From: Clostridiales bacterium
GTDB lineage: Bacteria; Bacillota; Clostridia; Lachnospirales; Lachnospiraceae
NCBI GenBank assembly: GCA_018372435.1
Contig: JAHAJA010000042.1
Location: 1-39,819 of the forward strand
Length of the DNA: 39,819 nt
Direction: 5' to 3'
In this document: positions 20,717-28,005 of the stretch, in pieces
Layout: each line of letters begins with the position of its first letter
Numbering within the stretch: the stretch's first letter is position 1
The notes under the pieces: model-generated
Told to the model about the DNA's origin: nothing
Database searches by the model: none
What the model saw: the letters and a program-made list of their open reading frames with translations, nothing else
Program-made: the position numbers and the translations under genes

Positions 20717-20953
20717 ATGTTCGAATATACATTTGAGAATTCTGATGGTGACTTCAAGATACTTACTCCATTCGTAAAAGACATGAGTGAAATAAAAAAA
20801 GAAAGTATCCAAAAAGCTGATTGTATTCATGATAAATCAACTTTTCCAAATGGAGTAGTTCTTGAAACAATACAATATGCTACCAAGGTTGTTGTTAAGT
20901 GTTCACATGAATTAATTAATAATAACGATGGAACATATTCTATACGTGTATAA
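20717..20953 (+). CDS. Plus-strand accessory gene, hypothetical
   Basis: 78 residues from the ATG at 20717 behind AAAGGGGGT. The sequence (FEYTFENSDGDFKILTPFVKDMSEIKKE..., VVLETIQYATKVVVKCSHELINNNDGTYSIRV) is strand-rich and acidic. No family was recognised. It is the only plus-strand gene between the lysis and tail modules, with its own promoter, so it is probably an accessory gene expressed outside the late programme. Confidence 0.65.
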   Translation: MFEYTFENSDGDFKILTPFVKDMSEIKKESIQKADCIHDKSTFPNGVVLETIQYATKVVVKCSHELINNNDGTYSIRV

Positions 20954-21065
20954 TTATTGATCTAGCAGTTTGAGCTATTTTAGTATTTCCAAACTTGGTA
21001 ATTATACAATCAGGCTGTTCTTGAACCTTTGGTTCTTGAGCAGTTTTATTTTTATTCTTTTTTAT
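20940..21065 (-). pseudogene. Possible ORF lacking a standard start codon
   Basis: A 41-codon frame with protein-like sequence (KKNKNKTAQEPKVQEQPDCIITKFGNTKIAQTARSII in part) lies 10 bases after AAGGAG. The codon at the expected start is ATA, and an in-frame TGA lies three codons further upstream. It may be a gene whose ATG has mutated, an ATA-initiated gene, or chance. It overlaps the end of the plus-strand gene. Confidence 0.3.
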
Positions 21066-21098
21066 TGTATATCAACTCCTTAAAATTTTATATAACAA

Positions 21099-21127
21099 AA
21101 GAGCACCAATTATTTAGTGCCCTTTTT
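21099..21127 (-). terminator. Terminator of RHH gene
   Basis: On the minus strand AAGGGCAC and GTGCTCTT form a stem with one mismatch or wobble, then TTTG. It overlaps the end of the ribbon-helix-helix gene. Confidence 0.55.
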
Positions 21128-21286
21128 GTTTCTCTTGAACTCTTCATATTCCTTTTGCTCTTCCACAAACTCTTGCATTTTAACCTCTACCCATGCAGAT
21201 ATTGAAGTGCCATACTTTGCAGCATACTTGCAAAATTCCTCAAAGATTTCAGGATCTAATGTTAGGTTTAATTTCTTTTTGGCCAT
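21110..21286 (-). CDS. CopG/Arc-type ribbon-helix-helix protein
   Basis: 58 residues from the ATG at 21286, behind TGGAGG. Residues 3-48 (KKKLNLTLDPEIFEEFCKYAAKYGTSISAWVEVKMQEFV) are a clear strand-helix-helix ribbon-helix-helix domain, followed by a charged tail. It would dimerise and bind a palindrome, for which CGTATTAATACG (21400-21411) and the hairpin at its own promoter are candidates. It has its own promoter and terminator inside the late region, so it is probably an accessory regulator, maybe of the neighbouring plus-strand gene. Confidence 0.82.
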   Translation of the reverse strand: MAKKKLNLTLDPEIFEEFCKYAAKYGTSISAWVEVKMQEFVEEQKEYEEFKRNKKGTK

Positions 21287-21291
21287 AAAAA

Positions 21292-21337
21292 ATAACCTCC
21301 ACATGGAGATTATAACCTAATCTTATATATTTGTCCT
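21292..21337 (-). promoter_or_regulatory. Promoter of RHH gene with RBS-overlapping inverted repeat
   Basis: On the minus strand AGGACA (21332-21337) and TATAAT (21309-21314) have 17-base spacing. Directly after the -10, ATAATCTCC pairs with GGAGGTTAT (21292-21313), covering the ribosome binding site. It may be the autoregulatory operator or an RNA hairpin hiding the site. Confidence 0.55.
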
Positions 21338-21399
21338 TTTTATCAGTGTACATCCTTATATATACGTATTTTAAAAAATATTATTTACACATATTTATA

Positions 21400-21411
21400 C
21401 GTATTAATACG
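21400..21411. repeat. 12-bp palindrome CGTATTAATACG
   Basis: A perfect palindrome in the gap between the XkdX-like gene and the ribbon-helix-helix gene. A related TATACGTATT lies at 21361-21370. It is a candidate binding site for the ribbon-helix-helix protein. Confidence 0.4.
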
Positions 21412-21421
21412 CATTATTAAC

Positions 21422-21577
21422 CTATTGCGTAGCTTTATTAGGATAATCAAAGTTTGTTATTTCTTTGTATTCTTCTTCTGTTATCCATTTACCTACTGCG
21501 TTGAAAACTCTATCAATATTCCAGCAACTATTATTATAATAGGTTTGTACTTTGTCAAAATTTTTACTATGTTCCAT
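21422..21577 (-). CDS. XkdX family tail protein
   Basis: 51 residues from the ATG at 21577, with GGTGGAG in the end of the preceding gene. The sequence (FDKVQTYYNNSCWNIDRV, GKWITEEEYKEITNFDYP) matches the XkdX pattern: aromatic helix, then VxxGxITxEEYxEITGxDY. XkdX-like proteins follow the tail fibre gene in Firmicutes myo- and siphophages and in PBSX. The precise role is unknown. It is the last tail gene of the late operon. Confidence 0.85.
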   Translation of the reverse strand: MEHSKNFDKVQTYYNNSCWNIDRVFNAVGKWITEEEYKEITNFDYPNKATQ

Positions 21578-21847
21578 TTATAACTCCACCTCCATTTGCA
21601 TAGCTAAATAATCTATATCACTTCGCATTTTTTCTAATTCACTAGGTTTTCTTATAACAGAATTATCAATATTAGATAATATATCTTGTATAAGACTATA
21701 ATCACTTTCACTACATTCTATAGTTATATTTTTAGCAATTTCTTCGTCTAATTCCAAATCGCTTGTTATACTAACATTTAATTTATTTTCTATTACTAAA
21801 ATATCTCCTATTTTATTAGGGTTTTTATTAGTTAATTTTATTTGCAT
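21578..21847 (-). CDS. Hypothetical tail-associated protein
   Basis: 89 residues with a TAATG overlap with the tail fibre gene. Strand-rich N terminus (QIKLTNKNPNKIGDILVIENKLNVSITSD), acidic middle, and a helical C terminus (SELEKMRSDIDYLAMQMEVEL). No family was recognised. Its position between tail fibre and XkdX is where small fibre accessory or chaperone proteins are found. Confidence 0.72.
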   Translation of the reverse strand: MQIKLTNKNPNKIGDILVIENKLNVSITSDLELDEEIAKNITIECSESDYSLIQDILSNIDNSVIRKPSELEKMRSDIDYLAMQMEVEL

Positions 21848-22851
21848 TATAAATCGCCAATCCTTTCTATATAAATTTTTGAAAATCTAGCATCGGGACT
21901 TATAGTTACTGAACTACCACTTGTTTGATGTAAATATACGTCAATAATTTGATCTTGTTGAGCATTAATTAACATAAACACTCGGTTAGTGGTGTTTCCC
22001 GTAGTTGTTACATTAACCATTTCAATTTCTACGTCAGTTTCGTTTCTTCTAAGTTGTAATTCATACCCACCAACAGGAGCGTTACTAATATAAGCTTTAC
22101 AATAAAATCTATATTTACCACTAACTAAGCACTTTAATTTTCCATCACTAGTTAATTCAAACCAATTTGCATTATTAATGCTGATACTACTTATTTTACA
22201 TACTCCTTCAGTAGCAATGGTAGTTGCTGATAAGTTACAAAACATAAAAGTTTTATCACTTTTAATGCTAGTAATATTGTTCACATTTTCATTCAAGGAC
22301 GTAGTATTTTTATTTATTCCATCAACTAAATTGCTGCCTTCATTTTCTAAAGCAGCAACATCTCCAACGACATTATAAAATGTATCCGCTGAAATTGTAG
22401 CATTAGGATCAATCTGTAAATTTACATTTTCAGAATTAGAAATTGTGGTTAACAAGTCTAGGGATATACCACTTTTAGTTATTCCGTTGTCTGCTGCCAT
22501 GTAATCAGCTTCGCTAGTAGGAGTTATAGAATATAATATTTCTCCTTCGTCTGGATCTAGAGCAAAGAGCCCGATAGTTCTTAAATAATAACCTTCAGTT
22601 AAATTCGTGTTTGTTATTGTAGCATTAACCTTAACTGTAGTAGTATTAACAACTTTGATTAAATCAGGTAGCACAGTCTGTTTTAAATTTTTAAAAGTAA
22701 CTACCTGCTCCAATTCAGAATTATTTAAATTTGAATAATCAAAATCAGATGAACAAACCTTTGTAAATTTCATCGTTGCTACATTAGCTGATAATTTTGC
22801 CATTAAGGCATGGCCTTTTTTGGTAATTATTGTTGTCTTGAAATTTGCCAT
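21847..22851 (-). CDS. Tail fibre / receptor-binding protein
   Basis: 334 residues from the ATG at 22851, 9 bases after AAAGGA. The N terminus (FKTTIITKKGHALMAKLSANVATMKFTKV) matches the tail-collar fibre N-terminal domain (DUF3751) that attaches to the baseplate. A central helical linker (about 175-215) is followed by a strand-rich C terminus (SGKYRFYCKAYI..., YELQLRRNETDV..., QIIDVYLHQTSGSSVTI), resembling a C1q/TNF-like jelly roll for receptor binding. It is the likely host-range determinant. Confidence 0.86.
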   Translation of the reverse strand: MANFKTTIITKKGHALMAKLSANVATMKFTKVCSSDFDYSNLNNSELEQVVTFKNLKQTVLPDLIKVVNTTTVKVNATITNTNLTEGYYLRTIGLFALDPDEGEILYSITPTSEADYMAADNGITKSGISLDLLTTISNSENVNLQIDPNATISADTFYNVVGDVAALENEGSNLVDGINKNTTSLNENVNNITSIKSDKTFMFCNLSATTIATEGVCKISSISINNANWFELTSDGKLKCLVSGKYRFYCKAYISNAPVGGYELQLRRNETDVEIEMVNVTTTGNTTNRVFMLINAQQDQIIDVYLHQTSGSSVTISPDARFSKIYIERIGDL

Positions 22852-22866
22852 AAAATACAATCCTTT

Positions 22867-23589
22867 CTAACGTAAAATATAATGTGAAGTTGAGGTATTG
22901 GCACTTGCTTGATTTGCGTTTGCCTTTGTTTCTATGTGATCTGACAAATCATTTGTAAGAACATATTTAGATGTATTCAATAAACCAGATGCTAATTTAT
23001 TAGTTGATTCTAGTGAATAATTATCAGCAAAATCTGAAGATAATACATAATGAGTTTTTGATAAAATAACTGAACCTAAATAAGATAAATTAGTAAACTC
23101 ATGTTTAGTAATTAAAACAAGTTTTTGACCTAAATGAGCTGGTTTAAAGTCGTCAATAAGTTTTATTAAACTATCTGTAAAATTAGAAAAACTACCTTGA
23201 GTTTCTAATAAAACTTCAAAATAGCCTTCAGAATCATGCCGCTTTACTTTTGGATTGTCAGCAAAAAGTTCACAAATTTTAATAATATTATCTGTATTTG
23301 CAATTTCATGACTTCTCATTTTTGCTTTTATAAGTTTTCTTCTGTCTTCATAGCTTAGATTTGAATTATAAGGTAGCCCATATTTATTTTCATATATTTT
23401 TAGTCCCCAGGTAGCAGTGTCAACATTAAATTGATTTAATATGTCTTGAATACAAAAATAATATCGAGCAAGTTCTCTATTTACAACATATTGAATAGCT
23501 GCATTTTCAGGAATTTTAGATACATAATCTGGAACATAGTGAGATGTATCAACTAAATATTGTTGAATTGATTCTTCTGAAATTTCCAT
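22867..23589 (-). CDS. Baseplate protein, YmfQ/XkdU-like
   Basis: 240 residues from the ATG at 23589 behind GAGGAG. Residues 20-165 (YVSKIPENAAIQYVVNRELARYYFCIQDILNQFNVDTATWGL, YGLPYNSNLSYEDRRKLIKAKM, LIDDFKPAHLGQKL) match the DUF2313/YmfQ family, which follows baseplate J. The C-terminal 75 residues are an addition: three imperfect repeats of about 28 residues with HYVL/KYVL/HYIL and SDF-ADNY/NDLSDHI. These may be an attachment point for the tail fibre. Confidence 0.85.
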   Translation of the reverse strand: MEISEESIQQYLVDTSHYVPDYVSKIPENAAIQYVVNRELARYYFCIQDILNQFNVDTATWGLKIYENKYGLPYNSNLSYEDRRKLIKAKMRSHEIANTDNIIKICELFADNPKVKRHDSEGYFEVLLETQGSFSNFTDSLIKLIDDFKPAHLGQKLVLITKHEFTNLSYLGSVILSKTHYVLSSDFADNYSLESTNKLASGLLNTSKYVLTNDLSDHIETKANANQASANTSTSHYILR

Positions 23590-23593
23590 AAAA

Positions 23594-24715
23594 TCACTCC
23601 TCACTTACTTCTAATGTACCCATTGAAGCAATTTCATTTGTTTGTAAAGTGATATTTTCTTTAGCACCATTCAGTTCTAAATCTGTATAATCGTCAACAC
23701 CTTCTGATTTCAATATTATATTTCCTATTTTTGCATAAGATACATATGTTGTCTTTTCAAAATCTAATGTAGAGAAATATGAATTAAGAGCTATAGTAAT
23801 AAAATTAATTGCATCTGATATTATATATCCTTCAGATAATACTATTTTTACAGCAATGTTAATACTGTTTTTTACACATGAAATAACAGTAAGTGTTGCA
23901 CCTATAGGAGCTTGACCACTGCCTGTATCTTCTGGATATGGATCTATATAATTTTTTACGGCAGTTACTATAGAATCTTCTACTATAGTATTATTTTCTC
24001 CAGAAAGAATACATTTTACAGTATTAGGTCCATCCCATGTAGAAATTACTTTACAGCCTGTAACACCATCACATTCTTTGGCCCATTGTTTATAGTGAGC
24101 CTTATTTGCACTACCTGCTTGGTTAGCAGCGTTATCTAATATTCTATTCAAATAATCAGCATCGGATTCAGAATCAACACCTAACGAAACAATTGAGACA
24201 TTCTCTATTGAAGAAATACCATCACTTTTATCAAGAATAGATATTTTGCCTAACTCAACATTACCAGTAGTACCAATAGTAGTACATTTAGCAGTTGCAT
24301 ATATGATGCCAGTATCCGGAATTGTGACAGTATCTTGAATAATAAATTCAACAGAATCAACATCATCTATTGTAGGAACATAAGCTGAACGTCCCGCTCT
24401 GATGATTGTATCAGATTGTCCTGTTATTTTTAATTTATGAACTGCATAACTGCCTTCTTTACGTATAATACCTTGCGCCTCTCCCTTTAAGTCCAAATAT
24501 GAGTCTGTAGCAGTTTGAGTGATTCCCATTTTTAAAGCATTTATTAATGCTATATTTTTAGCACGTGCTAATTCTTCAGCAATTGGACGAGTATTATTCC
24601 AAAACATATCTCCTTCAACAGTGTTTATACCTTTAGGAGCTTCTTGTATCATTCTTGCATGAATATCATCAACACTTTCAGTTAGATAATCTGGCACTTG
24701 TAATTCATAACTCAT
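23594..24715 (-). CDS. Baseplate J-like protein (XkdT family)
   Basis: 373 residues behind TAGGTGA. It shows the typical elements: an N-terminal IHARMIQEAPKGINTVEGDMFWNNTRPIAEELA, GxxAYVP (RAGRSAYVP), the GTTGNVELGKISIL segment, DADYLNRILDNAANQAGSANKAHYKQWAKECDGVTGCKV, and DPYPEDTGSGQAPIGATLTV. Baseplate J forms the wedge of the contractile-tail baseplate. The length is normal for the family. Overlap and order with XkdS- and XkdU-like genes confirm a PBSX-type myophage baseplate. Confidence 0.95.
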   Translation of the reverse strand: MSYELQVPDYLTESVDDIHARMIQEAPKGINTVEGDMFWNNTRPIAEELARAKNIALINALKMGITQTATDSYLDLKGEAQGIIRKEGSYAVHKLKITGQSDTIIRAGRSAYVPTIDDVDSVEFIIQDTVTIPDTGIIYATAKCTTIGTTGNVELGKISILDKSDGISSIENVSIVSLGVDSESDADYLNRILDNAANQAGSANKAHYKQWAKECDGVTGCKVISTWDGPNTVKCILSGENNTIVEDSIVTAVKNYIDPYPEDTGSGQAPIGATLTVISCVKNSINIAVKIVLSEGYIISDAINFITIALNSYFSTLDFEKTTYVSYAKIGNIILKSEGVDDYTDLELNGAKENITLQTNEIASMGTLEVSEE

Positions 24716-24722
24716 ATATGTA

Positions 24723-25163
24723 TCACCTAATTTCTTTTTCTAAATTTTTATATGCACTTCCTAGTGTAGAAATAATTCTATATTCGCAATAAACAATATC
24801 GTTTTTCCATGTAAATGTGAAATTATCAACGTTTTGAGTAAGTGGATGAATTAATAAGGCGTCACTTATAATTCTTTCTAATTCTGATTCAATTAATTTT
24901 CTATCAGGACTACCTATAAGAGAATCTATCCCAAACTTTTCATCATATGCAATATAATTATTACGATCAGTCATTACTGCAAGTTGACACCACTGCAAAT
25001 AAGATTCAAATTTATCAAGTAAAATAACATTACCTTTAGAATCTTTTTTATACTGCATAGTATCAAAATCTATTGCGTAACTTTGTTGTTGTTCAAAATC
25101 ATCGTTTAATGTAGTTAGATCATCTTCTAAAAAATTTTCTGGAAATATGCTAATATCAGCCAC
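24723..25163 (-). CDS. XkdS-like baseplate wedge protein (DUF2634)
   Basis: 146 residues from a GTG at 25163 about 7 bases after AAGGTG; an earlier GTG is too close. It has the gp25/DUF2634 pattern: FDTMQYKKDSKGNVILLDKFESYLQWCQLAVMTDRNNYIAYDEKFGIDSLIG near residues 33-85, then ALLIHPLTQNVDNFTFTWKNDIVYCEY. It is homologous in role to the T4 gp25 lysozyme-like wedge. It overlaps the gene before it by 8 bases. Confidence 0.9.
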   Translation of the reverse strand: MADISIFPENFLEDDLTTLNDDFEQQQSYAIDFDTMQYKKDSKGNVILLDKFESYLQWCQLAVMTDRNNYIAYDEKFGIDSLIGSPDRKLIESELERIISDALLIHPLTQNVDNFTFTWKNDIVYCEYRIISTLGSAYKNLEKEIR

Positions 25164-25479
25164 AGGCACTCACCTTCCCTATAATTACGCAAGTTGTACC
25201 TAATAAAGCAACTAAAACTCTGTCACCAGCGGAAACATCATTGAAACTAAACTTATGAGTATGTCCTTGTGATTCCTCAGTTGAATAAGTATTTATTATT
25301 TGATTTAAAATCAAACAATCAGATCCAGAATATTCATTTTTTTGACCATCAACAGTAGCACCATTTGCAGTTTTATATCCTAAAGATAATCCATTTGCAA
25401 ATAAAGCATTATCAACAGTTCTATACATATGTTTTTTTATATCAGTCGCTAATTCATTTAAATTATTAATTTCCTGCAT
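25156..25479 (-). CDS. XkdR-like baseplate protein (DUF2577)
   Basis: 107 residues. It contains the features of DUF2577: an N-terminal helix, YKTANGATVDGQKNEYSGSDCLIL, HTHKFSFNDVSAGDRVLVALLGTTCVIIGKV, an OB-like barrel. It sits between the XkdQ- and XkdS-like genes and overlaps both. Such proteins probably form part of the central hub or spike. The HTH is a His-Thr-His sequence, not a DNA-binding motif. Confidence 0.88.
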   Translation of the reverse strand: MQEINNLNELATDIKKHMYRTVDNALFANGLSLGYKTANGATVDGQKNEYSGSDCLILNQIINTYSTEESQGHTHKFSFNDVSAGDRVLVALLGTTCVIIGKVSACG

Positions 25480-26431
25480 AATATTTACCTCGTATAATAT
25501 TTAAAGTTTTCATAGCAGTTAAAGTCATGCTATCATTTCCGATATCATGTGTAATATCACATACATAATAATCCGCATTATTAAGGCTTACCTTATCACC
25601 GCTACGAATAACTGGAATGTCCTTTGAACATTCAATTGTCCATGTCTCATCTCCACAATAAAACATAGAAATAGCTTTTTCTTGTGCATTAGCATAAGTT
25701 TTTATATTATCATCTTGCACAATTTTTTGAAAAGTTCCGATATATTTTTCATAGCCACTCTTAAATATTCCTAATACAGGAGATTTAACTGTATCTTTAT
25801 CATTTTTTCCTAAAACTTTTACCCGTGTTACAGCTCCATTAATTGTCGCTTTTTTTGAACTTTCTTCACAAATAGACTCTAATTTGTAAATATTTGAATT
25901 TGTTCCCAGTTCAAATAAATATAATTTGCTTTCCATCCTGTATTTATATAACTTACCACCCTTTTGAGCAGTTTCTTTTAATTCATCCCACATTAAGGTG
26001 TAGACTGTGTTTTTATTTCTACATTTTGCAAGGCCTATTTTAGTATCTAAAATATTGCTATCAAGTGGAACTCCCCAGTCTTTACAATACTGTTTTACTC
26101 TTTGTGTAGCAGTAGTACCTTCTGCAAATACATATTCTTCTTCAGATTCTTCCATATTAATAGTTCGTTCTTTACAAGTTAATTGAATTGTACGATCCTT
26201 ATCACTCCCATTTAAAGTATAGATATAACCATCAAAAACTCGCTCAAGAACTCCATTTATATATTCATAAAGTTTTATGCTGTCATATTTGGTAACACCT
26301 ATTTTTACAAGTTCAGCAGTTTTATTTATTGTGATATCTAATGTATAGGCAATTGTATTAATGGATTCTTTTAAACTTCCCTTTTCAGCTAAAAGGGTTA
26401 TCTTATATTGATTTTTTAGAACTAATATCAT
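25466..26431 (-). CDS. XkdQ-like tail hub protein (gpD family)
   Basis: 321 residues from the ATG at 26431 with CGGTGAC upstream; it overlaps the stop of the preceding gene (ATGA). The sequence (ITLLAEKGSLKESINTIAYTLDITI, YEYINGVLERVFDGYIYTLNG, TCKERTINMEESEEEYVFAEGTTATQRVKQYCKDWGVPL, GDKVSLNNADYYVCDITHDIG) matches the XkdQ/gpD late control family, the hub that links the tail tube to the spike. The length is normal. Confidence 0.92.
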   Translation of the reverse strand: MILVLKNQYKITLLAEKGSLKESINTIAYTLDITINKTAELVKIGVTKYDSIKLYEYINGVLERVFDGYIYTLNGSDKDRTIQLTCKERTINMEESEEEYVFAEGTTATQRVKQYCKDWGVPLDSNILDTKIGLAKCRNKNTVYTLMWDELKETAQKGGKLYKYRMESKLYLFELGTNSNIYKLESICEESSKKATINGAVTRVKVLGKNDKDTVKSPVLGIFKSGYEKYIGTFQKIVQDDNIKTYANAQEKAISMFYCGDETWTIECSKDIPVIRSGDKVSLNNADYYVCDITHDIGNDSMTLTAMKTLNIIRGKYYAGN

Positions 26432-27159
26432 TTTGTCACCGTTGAAATGCCAATATATCCGCCTGAATTTCCATAATAAATAGATATCCAATTACCATAT
26501 ACAGCATATACAGTTACTTCAGTATTAGCTTTTATTTTGCCTAAATATTTAGATGTCATTGAATTTGATTCATAAACACATGTATCTACTTTTGTTTTAA
26601 CCTTGTCACCTTTTTGGTATGAATAACTTCCACCACTTCTGCTATTTAATTGTTGTCCTGAACTTGCAGACTGAAGTGTTTCAATCTTATATTCTCTGTA
26701 TTGTCTAAAGGTAATACTAATATAGGCATCACCTTCTTCACCTGCATAGTATGTAGGTGTAAATTTTGAAATAGTTACAAGCATATTTATATTTAAATCT
26801 GTAATTATTAGACGTAATGGATTCTCTTGGTTTTGCCAGTTTTTAAACCTATTAACTAGATTTAATGGCGTATCTGTTATTGTGCATCTACAATAGGCTT
26901 CATCAAATTCTTTTGGAAATAAAGTCTCAAATGATATTTCTTCAATATTTCTCCCACTCTTTTTTATATCAATTTGACCATAACCAATAATATCTGAAGT
27001 TTTAAAACGTCTTTCTGTTGGGGTTGATATATTTTTAAAAGGATTGACAGGAAAATGAAAGCTCATAGGACTGTTATTTAAATCAGAATCTGAATAAACT
27101 GGCATACTAGTGTTTCCAGCAGCTTGTGTAGCATAATTATCAAGTAAATATACATCCAT
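26428..27159 (-). CDS. XkdP-like tail protein with C-terminal SH3 domain
   Basis: 243 residues from the ATG at 27159, 7 bases after GGAGGTG. Residues 25-165 (MSFHFPVNPFKNISTPTERRFKTSDIIGYGQIDIKKSGRNIEEISFETLFP, LRLIITDLNINMLVTISKFTP, GDAYISITFRQYRE) match XkdP-type tail tube-hub adaptors. The C-terminal 70 residues are an SH3-type domain (KGDKVKTKVDTCVYESNSMTSKYLGKIKANTEVTVYAVYGNWISIYYG) where PBSX XkdP carries LysM. It probably binds the cell wall during tail docking. Confidence 0.85.
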   Translation of the reverse strand: MDVYLLDNYATQAAGNTSMPVYSDSDLNNSPMSFHFPVNPFKNISTPTERRFKTSDIIGYGQIDIKKSGRNIEEISFETLFPKEFDEAYCRCTITDTPLNLVNRFKNWQNQENPLRLIITDLNINMLVTISKFTPTYYAGEEGDAYISITFRQYREYKIETLQSASSGQQLNSRSGGSYSYQKGDKVKTKVDTCVYESNSMTSKYLGKIKANTEVTVYAVYGNWISIYYGNSGGYIGISTVTK

Positions 27160-27190
27160 GACATGCACCTCCATATTTTTTTGCATAATA

Positions 27191-27219
27191 AAAGCACCTA
27201 GTTATTAACTAAGTGCTTT
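27191..27219 (-). terminator. Terminator after moron-like gene
   Basis: On the minus strand AAAGCAC-TTAGTTA and TAACTAG-GTGCTTTT pair with one mismatch around a short loop, then ATT. It lies 17 bases after the stop of the gene at 27236. Confidence 0.65.
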
Positions 27220-27235
27220 ATATTTATATATTTTA

Positions 27236-27949
27236 TTATTTTAAAGTATTTACAACTGGAGTATAAGTTCCTCCAGATAATGTGCAGCAGATCATGCCTT
27301 CCGATTCTCCATTATATTCATACAAGAATGTAATGTTATTAATATTATGTCTTTTTAAATTAGTTTCTTCATATGTTAAAAATTCTGCAACAACATTATA
27401 TGTTTCATCATTATTATTCAATTTATATGACTTAATAGATAATGATTTTTCTTCATCATCTGAACCAGATATAGAATCAATAGAAAAAGTCGGGTATTTT
27501 GATTGAATTTCATTTATAAAATCCGAATTTTCTTCAAGATTAACTTTGATTTGTTCTTGGACTTTCTTTTCATGTTCTTCACTAGCCTTTTTAAAATAAG
27601 ATAATCTATCAGAGTATTTCTCTTTAGTAAAATAAAAATTTGATGGATGTTTATCTATATTATCTAGTAGTGTATTAATCAATGATATATCAATACCATC
27701 AAATGATTCATAATCTTTATTAGATTTAAGCAAATTTAAAACTTTTTCGATATCGGAATTATCTTCATATATTCCTGACAAATCTGTTGAAATTAATGTA
27801 TCATTAGATTCATCATTTGAAGTATTTTCGGATGTTTGTAATGCTATGTTATTATTAATATTAGCAGATTTTAAAGTGTAAATTCCCCAAAAAGACAATA
27901 TAACTAATATAATTCCGCCTAAAAATAAATATTTTTTAATTTTATCCAT
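27236..27949 (-). CDS. Membrane-anchored moron-like protein in tail operon
   Basis: 237 residues behind AAGGGGGGAG. A basic N terminus and one hydrophobic span (YLFLGGIILVILSFWGIYTL, residues 7-26) anchor a long acidic, polar domain that is presumably exposed outside. It lacks a lipobox. The C terminus (YNVVAEFLTYEETNLKRHNINNITFLYEYNGESEGMICCTL) looks like a compact beta domain. No family was recognised. It sits between the tape measure and baseplate genes, which are normally adjacent, and has its own promoter (27977-28005) and terminator. It is therefore likely an accessory gene expressed in the lysogen, perhaps for exclusion or surface change. Confidence 0.78.
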   Translation of the reverse strand: MDKIKKYLFLGGIILVILSFWGIYTLKSANINNNIALQTSENTSNDESNDTLISTDLSGIYEDNSDIEKVLNLLKSNKDYESFDGIDISLINTLLDNIDKHPSNFYFTKEKYSDRLSYFKKASEEHEKKVQEQIKVNLEENSDFINEIQSKYPTFSIDSISGSDDEEKSLSIKSYKLNNNDETYNVVAEFLTYEETNLKRHNINNITFLYEYNGESEGMICCTLSGGTYTPVVNTLK

Positions 27950-27976
27950 TATCTCTCCCCCCTTTTGTTATACCAT

Positions 27977-28005
27977 ATTATACCTAATTATTTAGTATTA
28001 AACAA
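27977..28005 (-). promoter_or_regulatory. Promoter of moron-like gene
   Basis: On the minus strand TTGTTT (28000-28005) and TATAAT (27977-27982) are separated by 17 bases. The -35 lies inside the end of the tape measure gene. This allows expression independent of late transcription. Confidence 0.7.
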
